A stretch of DNA of 64,000 bases from the NCBI RefSeq assembly GCF_024496245.1, contig NZ_CP101740.1:2355501-2419500 (forward strand), read 5' to 3'. Shown here in pieces: positions 1 to 8,005 of the stretch. Under the pieces are notes generated by a model. That model made no database searches and was not told the origin of the DNA. It saw nothing but the letters and a program-made list of their open reading frames with translations. Each line of letters begins with the position of its first letter. The stretch's first letter is position 1. Source of the DNA: Sphingomonas qomolangmaensis (GTDB lineage Bacteria > Pseudomonadota > Alphaproteobacteria > Sphingomonadales > Sphingomonadaceae). The position numbers and the translations under genes are program-made.

Positions 1-1192
1 CGATCTCGCCAGCCTCGATCAGGAACCCCGCCGCGCCGCGGCTATAGTCGCCGGTGACGTGGTTGATCCCCTGGCCGATCAACTCGGTGACGTAGAGCCC
101 GCGCTTCACCTCGCCGAGCAGCGTCGCACGCGGCAGCTTGCCCGCCGCCATATAGAGGTTGCTGGTCGACACCCCGCCACCGCGCGAGGCGTGACCGGTG
201 GGTTCGAGCCCGAGCTGGCGCGCCGAAGCGCTGTCGAGCAGCCAGGTCTCTAACATCCCCGCCTCGACCAGGATCGTCGGCGATACCGGCAGCCCCTCGC
301 CATCGAACGGCTTCGAGCGCAGCCCGCGCGGCCGGTGCGGATCGTCATGGATATCGACGCCCGGAGCGAAGACCTGCTTGCCGAGCATGTCTTTGAGGAA
401 GCTGGTGCCGCGGGTGATCGCGCCGCCCGCGATAGCGGCGATGAAATGGCCGAGCAGGCTCGATCCGACGCGCGGATCGAACACGATCGGCAGCGGACCG
501 CTGGGCAGCTTGATCGGGTTGAGCCGTGCCACCGCCTGCTGGCCCGCGCGCATGCCCACCGATTCGGGCGATTCGAGCGCCGATTGGTAGCGCTGCGAAT
601 CATAGGCATAGTCGCGCTGCATCGCGCCGCCCTCGCCCGCGATCACGCTCGCCGACACGCCGTAATTGGTGGTGCGATACGCCGAGGCGAAACCATGGCT
701 GGTGGCGAGCGCGGTCACCGCCTCGCGCGCCGAGGCGCTGCCGCCTTCGCTGTTGGTGACCCCGGCGACCGCGCGCGCGGCGTCTTCGGCGGCCTGCGCG
801 CGGGCCTTCAGCGCCTGCGGGTCCGACACGCCGCCGTCCCACAGGTCGAGATCGGGGGCGTTGCCGCGCAGCAGCCGGTCTTCGGGGGCCAGCCCCGCCC
901 AGGGGTCTTCGGGCGCGAGCCGTGCCATCGCCACCGCGCGTTCGGCCAATGCCGCGATCTCGTCGGGGTTGAAGCGCGACGACGACACGCTCGCCGATCG
1001 CTTGCCGACGAAGACGCGCAGCGACAGCCCCTCGTCCTCCGAACGATCGACGTCCTCGACCGCGCCGAGGCGGATCGACACCGCGGTCGAGGCATCGGCG
1101 GAAACGGTGGCATCGGCGGCATCGGCACCGGCGGCGCGCGCGCGATCGACGGCATGGCACGCGGCATCGCGCGCTTGTTCGGGGGTCAGCAT
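1..1192 (-). CDS. pmbA: TldE/PmbA metalloprotease-family protein (3' end cut off by window)
   Basis: Partial gene; about 397 codons are present and the C-terminus lies beyond base 1. The translated frame has the family's N-terminal block (residues LSLRVFVGKR, then SASVSSSRFN) and a later glycine-rich GPLPIVFDP stretch. TldD and TldE form a heterodimeric zinc protease that acts on unfolded peptides and matures some peptide antibiotics. TldE/PmbA is the partner that lacks the metal site, and I see no HExxxH in the visible part, which favours TldE over TldD. The start is the ATG at 1192. It lies 31 bp downstream of ubiA on the same strand, so the two may be cotranscribed. The family is clear; the exact substrate is not known. 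Confidence 0.88.
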   Translation of the reverse strand, partial: MLTPEQARDAACHAVDRARAAGADAADATVSADASTAVSIRLGAVEDVDRSEDEGLSLRVFVGKRSASVSSSRFNPDEIAALAERAVAMARLAPEDPWAGLAPEDRLLRGNAPDLDLWDGGVSDPQALKARAQAAEDAARAVAGVTNSEGGSASAREAVTALATSHGFASAYRTTNYGVSASVIAGEGGAMQRDYAYDSQRYQSALESPESVGMRAGQQAVARLNPIKLPSGPLPIVFDPRVGSSLLGHFIAAIAGGAITRGTSFLKDMLGKQVFAPGVDIHDDPHRPRGLRSKPFDGEGLPVSPTILVEAGMLETWLLDSASARQLGLEPTGHASRGGGVSTSNLYMAAGKLPRATLLGEVKRGLYVTELIGQGINHVTGDYSRGAAGFLIEAGEI

Positions 1193-1223
1193 CGAAAGCA
1201 CTTAGGAACGCAGATCGGGAACG

Positions 1224-2138
1224 TCAAAGATTGGCGGCGAATCCCAGCGTCGCGCAGGCGAGGAACATCGCGAAGCCGGCAAAGCGGTTCGACCGGAAGC
1301 GCGCCAGCGCATTGGCACCGTCGGCGGGCCGCAGCGTCGCGACCTGCCAGCCGAAATGCAGCGCGACCGGGACCAGCAGCGCGAGCGCCAGCGGATCGGC
1401 AAAGATCTGCCAGAACGCCGCGCCCCATGATGCGAGTGCGGCGGCGTAGAAGCCCGCAACGCCGGGCTTCACCCGCGCCCCCAGCGCACGCGCCGACGAT
1501 CGCACCCCCACCAGCGCATCGTCCTCGACATCCTGCAACGCATAGATGGTGTCATAGCCGATCACCCAGGCGATGCTGCCGGCATAGAGCAGCAGCATCG
1601 GCGTCAGCTGGCCGGTGGCCATTTCGACCCAACCGACCAATGCCGCCCAGGAAAATACCATGCCGAGCCACGCCTGCGGCCACCAGGTGATCCGCTTCAT
1701 GAAGGGATAGGCGGCGACCAATGCGAGGCTGGCAACCGCCACCGCTTGCGCCTGCCAGCGCAGTTGCAGCAGCACCACCAGCCCGATCGCGCACAAGGCG
1801 ATCAGCCAGGCCCAGGCCGCCTTGGCCGAAACCGCGCCGCTCGCGAGCGGGCGGTTGCGCGTGCGCTCGACCTGCGCATCGAGGTCGCGATCGACGATGT
1901 CGTTATAGACACATCCGGCACCGCGCATCGCGATGCTGCCGAGCAGGAACCACGCGAGCAGATCCCAGCGCGCGATCACGCCGCCGGCGAGCGCGATCGC
2001 CCAGGCGCCGGGCCAGAACAACAGCCACCACCCGATCGGTCGATCGAAGCGCGCGAGCATCGCAAAGGGCCGCGCGGCGGCGGGCAACAGGCCGATCAGG
2101 CCGCGATGTTCGGTGTCGGGGACGATGTGCGTAGTCAC
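1224..2138 (-). CDS. ubiA: 4-hydroxybenzoate polyprenyltransferase
   Basis: Attaches the polyprenyl tail to 4-hydroxybenzoate, the membrane step of ubiquinone synthesis. The protein is 304 residues, normal for UbiA. The first aspartate-rich motif is NDIVDRDLD at residues 79-87, and a second (YDTIYALQDVEDD) lies near residue 200; these bind the Mg-diphosphate of the prenyl donor. Hydrophobic segments fill the rest, as expected for a seven- to nine-helix inner-membrane protein. pmbA follows at 31 bp on the same strand. Family assignment is firm. Confidence 0.95.
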   Translation of the reverse strand: MTTHIVPDTEHRGLIGLLPAAARPFAMLARFDRPIGWWLLFWPGAWAIALAGGVIARWDLLAWFLLGSIAMRGAGCVYNDIVDRDLDAQVERTRNRPLASGAVSAKAAWAWLIALCAIGLVVLLQLRWQAQAVAVASLALVAAYPFMKRITWWPQAWLGMVFSWAALVGWVEMATGQLTPMLLLYAGSIAWVIGYDTIYALQDVEDDALVGVRSSARALGARVKPGVAGFYAAALASWGAAFWQIFADPLALALLVPVALHFGWQVATLRPADGANALARFRSNRFAGFAMFLACATLGFAANL

Positions 2139-2198
2139 GCGGGGTTCATTGCCCGGTTTGGGGCGTGCAAGCCACCCGTCCTAGCAAGACCCGTTTCC

Positions 2199-2219
2199 CC
2201 CCTCCCTTTCAGGGAGGGG
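2199..2219. repeat. single hairpin of repeat type A
   Basis: Perfect 9-bp inverted repeat CCCCTCCCT / AGGGAGGGG with loop TTC. It is one half of the paired-hairpin element seen complete at 3518-3639, 43085-43206 and 43977-44099. It lies between the divergent genes ubiA and the DUF2147 gene. No partner half is visible nearby, so it looks like a solo or decayed copy. Confidence 0.85.
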
Positions 2220-2297
2220 AGCATGCGGCACGGAACCCTTGCCTGCGCCCACCCGTTCGAACCGATCACCGATCCAAACCCCACCAAAGGAACCCTC

Positions 2298-2699
2298 ATG
2301 CTCAAACGCTTGAGCACCATCGCCGCGCTCCTGCTGGCCGCCTCACCCGCAGCGGCACAGCGTGCGCCCGATTGGTCGGGGGTGTGGCGCAACGCCGCCA
2401 ACAGCGTCCATATCCGCGCGCAACGATGCGGGCGCGCGATGTGCGGCACGGTGATCTGGGCCAATGCAAAGGCAAAGGCCGACGTTGCGCGCGCCAGCGA
2501 CGCAGCGCTGGTGGGCACCCAATTATTCCGAAATTTCGAATATGAGGACGGCGTCTGGTATGGCGAGGTCTTCGTCCCCGATCTCGGCCGCGCGTTCGAA
2601 GGCACCATCGACCTCGCCGACCGCAATACGCTGGTCGGCACCGGATGCCTGTTCGGCAATTTCGGCTGCCGCGAGCAGCGCTGGGTGCGGGTAAAGTGA
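2298..2699 (+). CDS. DUF2147-type exported small protein
   Basis: A 133-residue protein with a Sec signal peptide (MLKRLSTIAALLLAASPAAAQ) and then one DUF2147-like beta domain. Visible family features are WSGVWRN near the mature start, VHI..QRCGRAMCGTVIW, and the paired late cysteines CLFGNFGC. DUF2147 proteins are periplasmic or exported and their function is not established. The ATG at 2298 follows AAAGGAACCCTC, a usable ribosome-binding site. The open frame continues far upstream, but that part is antisense to ubiA and was left out. It stands alone, 56 bp ahead of rsmE. Confidence 0.85.
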   Translation: MLKRLSTIAALLLAASPAAAQRAPDWSGVWRNAANSVHIRAQRCGRAMCGTVIWANAKAKADVARASDAALVGTQLFRNFEYEDGVWYGEVFVPDLGRAFEGTIDLADRNTLVGTGCLFGNFGCREQRWVRVK

Positions 2700-2755
2700 T
2701 CTTCCGGATGCTCGGGCGATTTGCAGCGCCGGGGAAGCGCCTCTAGCAGGGGCCG

Positions 2756-3499
2756 ATGCCCGCAACCCCCGCCTGGCCGCCCGATTCCACTCCGCGGCTC
2801 TATGTCGAGCAAGCGCTCGCGCTCGGCGCGCGTCTGCGCATCGACGGCGCGCAGGCGCATTATCTCGCCGGGGTCATGCGGCTCAAGCCCGACGACCCGG
2901 TGTTGCTGTTCGACGATAGCAGCGGCGAATGGCTCGGGCTGGCGCGCGACGTGCGCAAGCGCGACCTGACGATTGAGATCACCCGGCATCTTCGTCCGCG
3001 CGAGCCGGTCCCCGACCTGTGGCTGTGCGTCGCGCCGATCAAGAAGGGGCGGATCGACTGGGTCGCCGAAAAGGCGTGCGAGCTCGGCGCGGCGCGGATG
3101 GTGCCGGTGCTGACGCGGCGGACGATCGTCGACCGGCTGAACCTCGATCGGCTCCGCGCGCACATGATCGAAGCCGCCGAACAATGCGGCCGCACCGCGC
3201 TCCCCGAGCTGGTCGAGCCGGTGAAGCTGGCGGCGCTGCTGGCCGAATGGCCGCCCGAGCGCGCGCTGTTCTTCGCCGACGAAAGCGGCGGCGTGCCTGC
3301 GTTCGCGGCAATGCGCGCGCATGCCGGGCCGGCGGCGATCCTGATCGGCCCCGAGGGCGGGTTCACCCCCGAGGAACGCGAGGCGATCCGCGCATTGCCG
3401 CAGGCGGTAGGCGTGGCTTTGGGGCCGAGGATCCTGCGCGCCGAAACCGCCGCGGCGGCGGCGCTGGCGGTATGGATGGCAGCGGCGGGAGATTGGTAG
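2756..3499 (+). CDS. rsmE: 16S rRNA (uracil-1498-N3)-methyltransferase
   Basis: Methylates N3 of U1498 in 16S rRNA using SAM. The 247 residues match the family length. The C-terminal SPOUT knot is recognised by LIGPEGGFTPEE and the closing LGPRILRAETAAAAAL, which form the SAM-binding trefoil. The N-terminal third is the PUA-like RNA-binding domain (ALGARLRIDGAQAHYLAGVMRL). The ATG at 2756 follows CAGGGGCCG. Ordinary housekeeping gene; identity is firm. Confidence 0.95.
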   Translation: MPATPAWPPDSTPRLYVEQALALGARLRIDGAQAHYLAGVMRLKPDDPVLLFDDSSGEWLGLARDVRKRDLTIEITRHLRPREPVPDLWLCVAPIKKGRIDWVAEKACELGAARMVPVLTRRTIVDRLNLDRLRAHMIEAAEQCGRTALPELVEPVKLAALLAEWPPERALFFADESGGVPAFAAMRAHAGPAAILIGPEGGFTPEEREAIRALPQAVGVALGPRILRAETAAAAALAVWMAAAGDW

Positions 3500-3517
3500 G
3501 ACGCCCGGGCGCTTGCT

Positions 3518-3639
3518 CCCCTCCCTGAAAGGGAGGGGCTGGGGGTGGGTCGGTGCCTGAGCTACGGCAAGTCCGGTCGCAAGGGTTTCCGTATCGCCTG
3601 GACCCTACCCACCCCCGACCCCTCCCTTCCAGGGAGGGG
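3518..3639. repeat. paired-hairpin intergenic repeat, type A (complete copy)
   Basis: A 122-bp element made of two 9-bp hairpins (CCCCTCCCT / AGGGAGGGG, loops GAA and TCC) at its ends. They are joined by G-rich and C-rich tracts that are themselves inverted (GGGGGTGGGTCGG against CTACCCACCCCCGA) and by a centre bounded by TACGG and CCGTA. The same plan and length recur at 43085-43206 and 43977-44099. It follows the rsmE stop; a separate 7-bp hairpin (CTCCCGC AA GCGGGAG) sits at 3664-3679. Function is not known. Confidence 0.9.
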
Positions 3640-3690
3640 AGAAGAAGGCGCTCACCCAACCATCTCCCGCAAGCGGGAGAGGGCCAGAAC

Positions 3691-3725
3691 AAAAAAAGGG
3701 CAGCGTCCCTTTCGGAACGCCGCCC
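3691..3725 (-). terminator. intrinsic terminator of the phasin gene
   Basis: Read on the minus strand, GGGCGGCGTTCC pairs with GGGACGCTGCCC (12-bp stem with two G-T pairs, 4-nt loop), followed directly by seven T residues. It starts 24 bp past the phasin stop codon. It is the clearest intrinsic terminator in the window and is distinct from the nearby repeat hairpins, which lack a T run. Confidence 0.88.
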
Positions 3726-3748
3726 CTTCTGCCGCAACACAACCGCGA

Positions 3749-4669
3749 TTATGCGGTCGGCTTAGCCTTGTCGGCGGCGATCGCCATCCGGTTCGACAGC
3801 GGCTGCGCGGCGTCGCCGGCCAGCTTCATCATGTGCTCGGTGGTCTTCGATGCTTCGGCGACATAGGCGTCGAAGGCGGCGCGCATGTAATCGCTCTGCA
3901 GCTTGAACAGCTCGGTCGGCGACTTGACCGCGGCCATGCTCTTCATCGCGGCGGTGGCCTGCTCGAACGACTTGCGGCCGAACTCGGCAGCTTCCTGCGT
4001 CAGCGCTTCCATGCCCTTGGCGGCGATGCGACCCGATTCGGTAACCGCTTCGAGATTGCTCTTGGCCATTTCGTTCATTTCTTCGACCATCTTGGCATTC
4101 TTTTCCATCATGCCCTTGGTGCGGTCATTCATGTCGCCGAACATTGCCTGTGCTTGGGCCTGGGTCTGGTCGGCGGCGTTCTTGATCTCGGTCTGCATGG
4201 TTCGGGTATCCTTCTCGACGGTGCGCGCCGCAGCCTGAACGACCTTGGCGGTTTGGGTGGCAACGGCCTTTGCGGTGTTCGCGACCTTTTCGGTCGTCTT
4301 GGCGACCGGTGCGGCCAGCATCTTGGCTGCCGCTTGGGTCTTGGCGACGACATCGGGTTTTGGCACCGGCGTCGTTGCGGGGTCTGATTTAGCGCTCGGG
4401 TTCGCCGCGGCGACCTTGGCGGGTGCCGGGTTGACGATTGCCGAGGCAATATCGGGCTTGGCCGCGATCGAGCGCTGGATCGCTTCGATCGCAGCGGCAG
4501 GAACCGGGGGCTTGGCGATTTCAGGCGCCGGCGCTGCGGGCGCGGGCTTCGGCGCTACAGGCGCTGCCTTAGCCGCCACCGGCGCGGCCTTCGCGGTTAC
4601 CGGCACCGGCTTCGCCTTGGTCGTGCTGCCCGAGACTTTCGGACCGGTGGGCTGACCTTTGTTGGCCAT
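3749..4669 (-). CDS. phasin family protein with Ala/Pro/Lys-rich N-terminus
   Basis: A 306-residue granule-associated protein. The C-terminal half (about residues 150-290) is the helical phasin domain, with heptad-like text such as MMEKNAKMVEEMNEMAKSN and a closing PTELFKLQSDYMRAAFDAYV. The N-terminal 130 residues are a low-complexity Ala/Pro/Lys/Val tract with repeated K-A-A-P-V units, reminiscent of PhaF/histone-like tails though placed at the other end; this part may bind DNA or extend from the granule. Phasins coat polyhydroxyalkanoate granules, which fits phaC upstream on the same strand. The ATG at 4669 has a strong AGGGAGG site. A terminator follows and two operator-like dyads precede it. 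Confidence 0.9.
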   Translation of the reverse strand: MANKGQPTGPKVSGSTTKAKPVPVTAKAAPVAAKAAPVAPKPAPAAPAPEIAKPPVPAAAIEAIQRSIAAKPDIASAIVNPAPAKVAAANPSAKSDPATTPVPKPDVVAKTQAAAKMLAAPVAKTTEKVANTAKAVATQTAKVVQAAARTVEKDTRTMQTEIKNAADQTQAQAQAMFGDMNDRTKGMMEKNAKMVEEMNEMAKSNLEAVTESGRIAAKGMEALTQEAAEFGRKSFEQATAAMKSMAAVKSPTELFKLQSDYMRAAFDAYVAEASKTTEHMMKLAGDAAQPLSNRMAIAADKAKPTA

Positions 4670-4691
4670 AAGGCCTCCCTGGGGTAAAATG

Positions 4692-4702
4692 CTGCAGAGC
4701 AG
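4692..4702. promoter_or_regulatory. putative PhaR-type operator (proximal)
   Basis: CTGCAGAGCAG, an exact CTGC-N3-GCAG dyad 22 bp before the phasin start codon. That consensus is the one described for the polyhydroxyalkanoate-responsive repressor PhaR at phasin promoters in Rhodobacter and Paracoccus relatives. The dyad is seen directly; binding is inferred, and no phaR gene lies in this window. Confidence 0.6.
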
Positions 4703-4734
4703 TATCTACCCCAAACCCACCGGGAACGCAAATT

Positions 4735-4755
4735 TTATGTTGCGGCGCAACATAA
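4735..4755. promoter_or_regulatory. long dyad upstream of the phasin gene (second TGC-N3-GCA site)
   Basis: Perfect 9-bp inverted arms (TTATGTTGC and its complement) around the 3-nt spacer GGC. Its core, TTGC-GGC-GCAA at 4740-4750, has the same TGC-N3-GCA plan as the proximal dyad, with centres 48 bp apart. It lies in the 114-bp gap between the phaC stop and the phasin start, so the phasin gene probably has its own regulated promoter here. Confidence 0.6.
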
Positions 4756-4783
4756 GCGTCATATCGCGGGCTAACTGGTGCAA

Positions 4784-6532
4784 TCAGCGCGTTTTCACAT
4801 ACTCGCCGGGAGCATCGGCCAGCGCCTGCAGCTTGCCCTTGCCGGGAATGCGCGCGCCGCGTGCTGCGACTCGCGTCGCATCGGCGGCTTCGATCCACTG
4901 CAGCCAATCGGGCCACCAGCTCCCCTTGGTTTCGGTCGCACCCGCGACGAACTCGGCGAGCGACGACACCTTGGCTTCGTTGGTCCAATATTGGTATTTG
5001 TTGGCGCTCGGCGGGTTCACCACCCCCGCGATATGTCCCGATCCCGCGAGCACGAAGCGCAGCGGCCCGGTGAAATGGTCGGTGATCTTCCAGACGCTAT
5101 GCGCCGGTGCGATATGATCTTCGCGTCCCGCCTGGATGTAGCTGGGGGTCTTAACCGTCGACAGGTCGATCGGCGTGCCCGCGATCTGCATCGCGCCGGG
5201 CATCACCAGCTTGTTGTCGCGATACAGGTCGGTCAGATAGCTTTGATGCCACTTCGCCGGCAGGTTGGTGACGTCGGCATTCCAGTGGAGCAGGTCGAAC
5301 GGCGCATAATCGGCGCCGAGCAGATAATTGTTGGTGACATAGTTCCAGATCAGGTCGCGGCCGCGCAGCAGGTTGAAGGTGGTCGCCATGTAGCGCCCGT
5401 CGAGATAGCCGTCGCTCGAGAGCGAATCGATCATCTTGAGCTGCTCGTCGCCGACGAACAGGCTGAGCTCGCCCGCCTCGGCGAAATCGACCTGGGTGGT
5501 GAAGAAGGTCGCGGTCTTCAGCTTGTCGGCCTCGCCGCGCGCGGTCAGCAGCGCCAGCGTCGCCGCAAGCGTGGTGCCCGCGACGCAATAACCGATCGCA
5601 TGCACGCCCTCGACGCCGAGCAGCTCGCGCACCGTGTCGATCGCATCGATCTGCCCGCGCTCGACATAATCGTCCCAGACGACGTCCTTCATCGACGCAT
5701 CGGCCGAGCGCCACGACACGACGAACACGCTCAGGCCCTGCTCGACCGCCCAGCGGATGAAGCTCTTCTCGGCGGTCAGGTCGAGGATGTAGAAACGGTT
5801 GATCCAGGGCGGGAAGATCACCAGCGGGGTTTCGAAGACCTGCTTGGTCGCGGGTGCATAGTGGATCAGCTCGTACAGCGGCGTGCGGCGCACCACCTTG
5901 CCCGGCGTCATCGCCAGGTTGCGCCCGAGCTCGAACGCCGAGGTGTCGCTCTGCGTCATCTGCCCCTTGGCGATGTCGGCGAGCATGTTCTGCAGCCCCT
6001 TGAGCAGATTCTCGCCGCGCGTTTCGACGATCTTCTCGATCACCTCGGGATTGGTGGCGGGGAAGTTGGTCGGGCTCATCGCGTCGATGAAGCCCTGGGT
6101 GGCGAAGCGGATCTGCTCCTTCTGGCGCGGCTCGACGCCCTCGAGCGAATCGACGCCCTTCACCATGTGATCGGCAATCAGGAAATAGCTCTGCCGCAGA
6201 AAGTCGAAGACCGGGTCTTCGCGCCATTGCGGCGCCCTGAAGCGCCGGTCCCTGGCGTGTTCGGGGCTTTCCTCCGCCCGCACCGCGTGCGCGGGGTCGA
6301 GGAAGCGCTGCCACAGCTCCAGCGTGTCGGTCCAGAAGGCGGCGCCCGCGCGCATCGCCTGTGCGGGGTCAAACATCGCGGGGAAGGCGGGGGCGGCCTT
6401 GGCGGCGGGAAGCTGCGCCATCATGTCGATGCCCGCCTCCATCATCATCTGCTGCGCGCGGCCGAGCACCCCGGTCCAATGTTGCAGCTCTTGCAGGCTG
6501 GGGGCCGCGGGGGGAGCGGTGGGTTCGGCCAT
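4784..6532 (-). CDS. phaC: class I poly(3-hydroxyalkanoate) synthase
   Basis: Polymerises 3-hydroxyacyl-CoA into storage polyester at the granule surface. It has 582 residues, typical of class I. The N-terminal domain includes the conserved stretch SPTNFPATNP (153-162). The alpha/beta-hydrolase core carries the catalytic Cys316 in GYCVAGT; the usual box is G-x-C-x-G-G, so Ala318 replaces a glycine. The other triad members are visible as Asp in GREDHIAP and His in GSGHIAGV. The ATG at 6532 opens MAEPTAPPAAP. It is divergent from alaC and upstream of the phasin gene. The alanine may simply be a lineage variant, since everything else looks intact. Confidence 0.95.
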   Translation of the reverse strand: MAEPTAPPAAPSLQELQHWTGVLGRAQQMMMEAGIDMMAQLPAAKAAPAFPAMFDPAQAMRAGAAFWTDTLELWQRFLDPAHAVRAEESPEHARDRRFRAPQWREDPVFDFLRQSYFLIADHMVKGVDSLEGVEPRQKEQIRFATQGFIDAMSPTNFPATNPEVIEKIVETRGENLLKGLQNMLADIAKGQMTQSDTSAFELGRNLAMTPGKVVRRTPLYELIHYAPATKQVFETPLVIFPPWINRFYILDLTAEKSFIRWAVEQGLSVFVVSWRSADASMKDVVWDDYVERGQIDAIDTVRELLGVEGVHAIGYCVAGTTLAATLALLTARGEADKLKTATFFTTQVDFAEAGELSLFVGDEQLKMIDSLSSDGYLDGRYMATTFNLLRGRDLIWNYVTNNYLLGADYAPFDLLHWNADVTNLPAKWHQSYLTDLYRDNKLVMPGAMQIAGTPIDLSTVKTPSYIQAGREDHIAPAHSVWKITDHFTGPLRFVLAGSGHIAGVVNPPSANKYQYWTNEAKVSSLAEFVAGATETKGSWWPDWLQWIEAADATRVAARGARIPGKGKLQALADAPGEYVKTR

Positions 6533-6656
6533 GCGGGAGATCCTCTTGCTGTTGCCGATGCTCTACCCGCGCAGGGCTCGCGAAGAAACCCGCGCGGCAC
6601 GTCCTTTCGCTGCGCGGGCGATGGAGCTAAGGGCATAACGTCCGAAGGGAGCATCC

Positions 6657-7865
6657 ATGTCCGACGAATTCTACCGCATCAAACGCTTGCCGCCTTATGT
6701 CATCGCCGAGGTCAACGCGATGCGGGCGCAGGCGCGCAGCGGTGGCGAGGACATTATCGACCTGGGCATGGGCAATCCCGACCTGCCGCCGCCGCAGCAT
6801 GTGATCGACAAATTGTGCGAAGTCGCGCGCAAGCCCGACGCGCATGGCTATTCGCAGTCGAAGGGAATCCCCGGCCTCCGCAAGGCGCAGGCCAATTACT
6901 ACGGTCGCCGTTTCGGGGTCGAGCTTGATCCCGAGACCGAAGTCGTCGTCACGATGGGATCGAAGGAAGGGCTTTCGAGCCTGGCCACCGCGATCACCGG
7001 GCCGGGCGATGTCGTGCTGGCGCCCAACCCCTCCTATCCGATCCACACCTTTGGCTTCATCATCGCAGGCGCCGCGATCCGCAGCGTACCGACGACCCCC
7101 GACGAGGAGTATTTCCGCTCGCTCGAGCGCGCGATGGCGTTCACCGTGCCGCGCCCCAGCGTGCTGGTCGTGGGCTACCCCTCGAACCCCACCGCCGAGA
7201 CGGTCGATCTCGCCTTTTACGAGCGGCTGGTCGCCTGGGCGCGCGAGAACAAGGTGTGGGTGCTCAGCGACCTTGCCTATTCCGAGCTCTATTATGACGG
7301 CAACCCGACGCGATCGATCCTCGAGGTGCCCGGCGCCAAGGATGTCGCGGTCGAATTCACCTCGCTGTCGAAGACCTATTCGATGGCGGGCTGGCGGATG
7401 GGCTTCGCGGTCGGCAACCAGAAGCTGATCGCGGCGCTGACGCGGGTCAAATCCTATCTCGATTACGGCGCGTTCACGCCGATCCAGGCGGCGGCCTGCG
7501 CCGCGCTCAACGGCCCGCAGGACATCGTCGCGGCGAACCGCGCGCTGTACCACAAGCGCCGCGACGTGCTGGTCGAATCCTTCGGCCGCGCGGGCTGGGA
7601 CATTCCCGCGCCGCGCGCGTCGATGTTCGCCTGGGCGCCGCTGCCGCCCGCGCTGCGCGAGATGGGCAGCCTCGAATTCTCCAAGCAGCTCCTAACCCAT
7701 GCCCAGGTCGCGGTGGCGCCGGGGGTCGGCTATGGCGAGGACGGCGAAGGCTATGTGCGGATCGCGATGGTCGAGAACGAACAACGGCTGCGCCAGGCGG
7801 CGCGCAACGTGAAGAAATATCTCCAGTCGATGGGGGTAAATACGCCGACGACCAAGGTGGGGTAA
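6657..7865 (+). CDS. alaC: alanine-forming aminotransferase (AlaC type)
   Basis: A class I/II PLP aminotransferase of 402 residues. It resembles E. coli AlaC from memory throughout (RLPPYV near the start, then GEDIIDLGMGNPD, HGYSQSKGIPGLR, NPSYPIH, FPSNPTA-like GYPSNPTAE), so glutamate-pyruvate transamination is the best call. The PLP lysine is Lys239 in SLSKTYSMAGWRMG. The relative LL-diaminopimelate aminotransferase shares the fold and is the main alternative. The start ATG at 6657 follows GAAGGGAGCATCC. It is divergent from phaC across a 124-bp gap that should hold both promoters. Confidence 0.9.
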   Translation: MSDEFYRIKRLPPYVIAEVNAMRAQARSGGEDIIDLGMGNPDLPPPQHVIDKLCEVARKPDAHGYSQSKGIPGLRKAQANYYGRRFGVELDPETEVVVTMGSKEGLSSLATAITGPGDVVLAPNPSYPIHTFGFIIAGAAIRSVPTTPDEEYFRSLERAMAFTVPRPSVLVVGYPSNPTAETVDLAFYERLVAWARENKVWVLSDLAYSELYYDGNPTRSILEVPGAKDVAVEFTSLSKTYSMAGWRMGFAVGNQKLIAALTRVKSYLDYGAFTPIQAAACAALNGPQDIVAANRALYHKRRDVLVESFGRAGWDIPAPRASMFAWAPLPPALREMGSLEFSKQLLTHAQVAVAPGVGYGEDGEGYVRIAMVENEQRLRQAARNVKKYLQSMGVNTPTTKVG

Positions 7866-7874
7866 CGCCTCTTC

Positions 7875-7979
7875 GTCACCCCGGCCTCGTGCCGGGGCCC
7901 ACCCGTCGCCGGCGGTGGTGCCCGCCTCTCGTCCTCACCGCCGGCCGCGCGGTGGACCCCGGCACAAGGCCGGGGTGAC
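7875..7979. repeat. inverted-repeat element, type B
   Basis: Two 27-bp arms beginning GTCACCCCGGCC and ending GGCCGGGGTGAC, nearly perfect complements, around a 51-bp centre. Each arm contains its own smaller palindrome (CCCCGGC..GCCGGGG). Related copies are at 11154, 14831 and 39774. It lies between the convergent genes alaC and hxlR-type, so it may end transcription from both sides. Confidence 0.85.
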
Positions 7980-8005
7980 GGGGGCAGGTCGAACGGAGGT
8001 GCCTT

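Noticed and set aside
3518..3679. CRISPR array suggested by the regularly spaced repeats
   Set aside because: Repeats are inverted hairpin pairs dispersed across the window, not direct repeats with unique spacers, and no cas gene is present.
4778..6928. 716-codon open frame on the plus strand opposite phaC
   Set aside because: It is antisense to phaC and runs into alaC. The translation is Arg/Gly/Ala-rich with no recognisable motif, as expected from GC-rich codon positions on the opposite strand.
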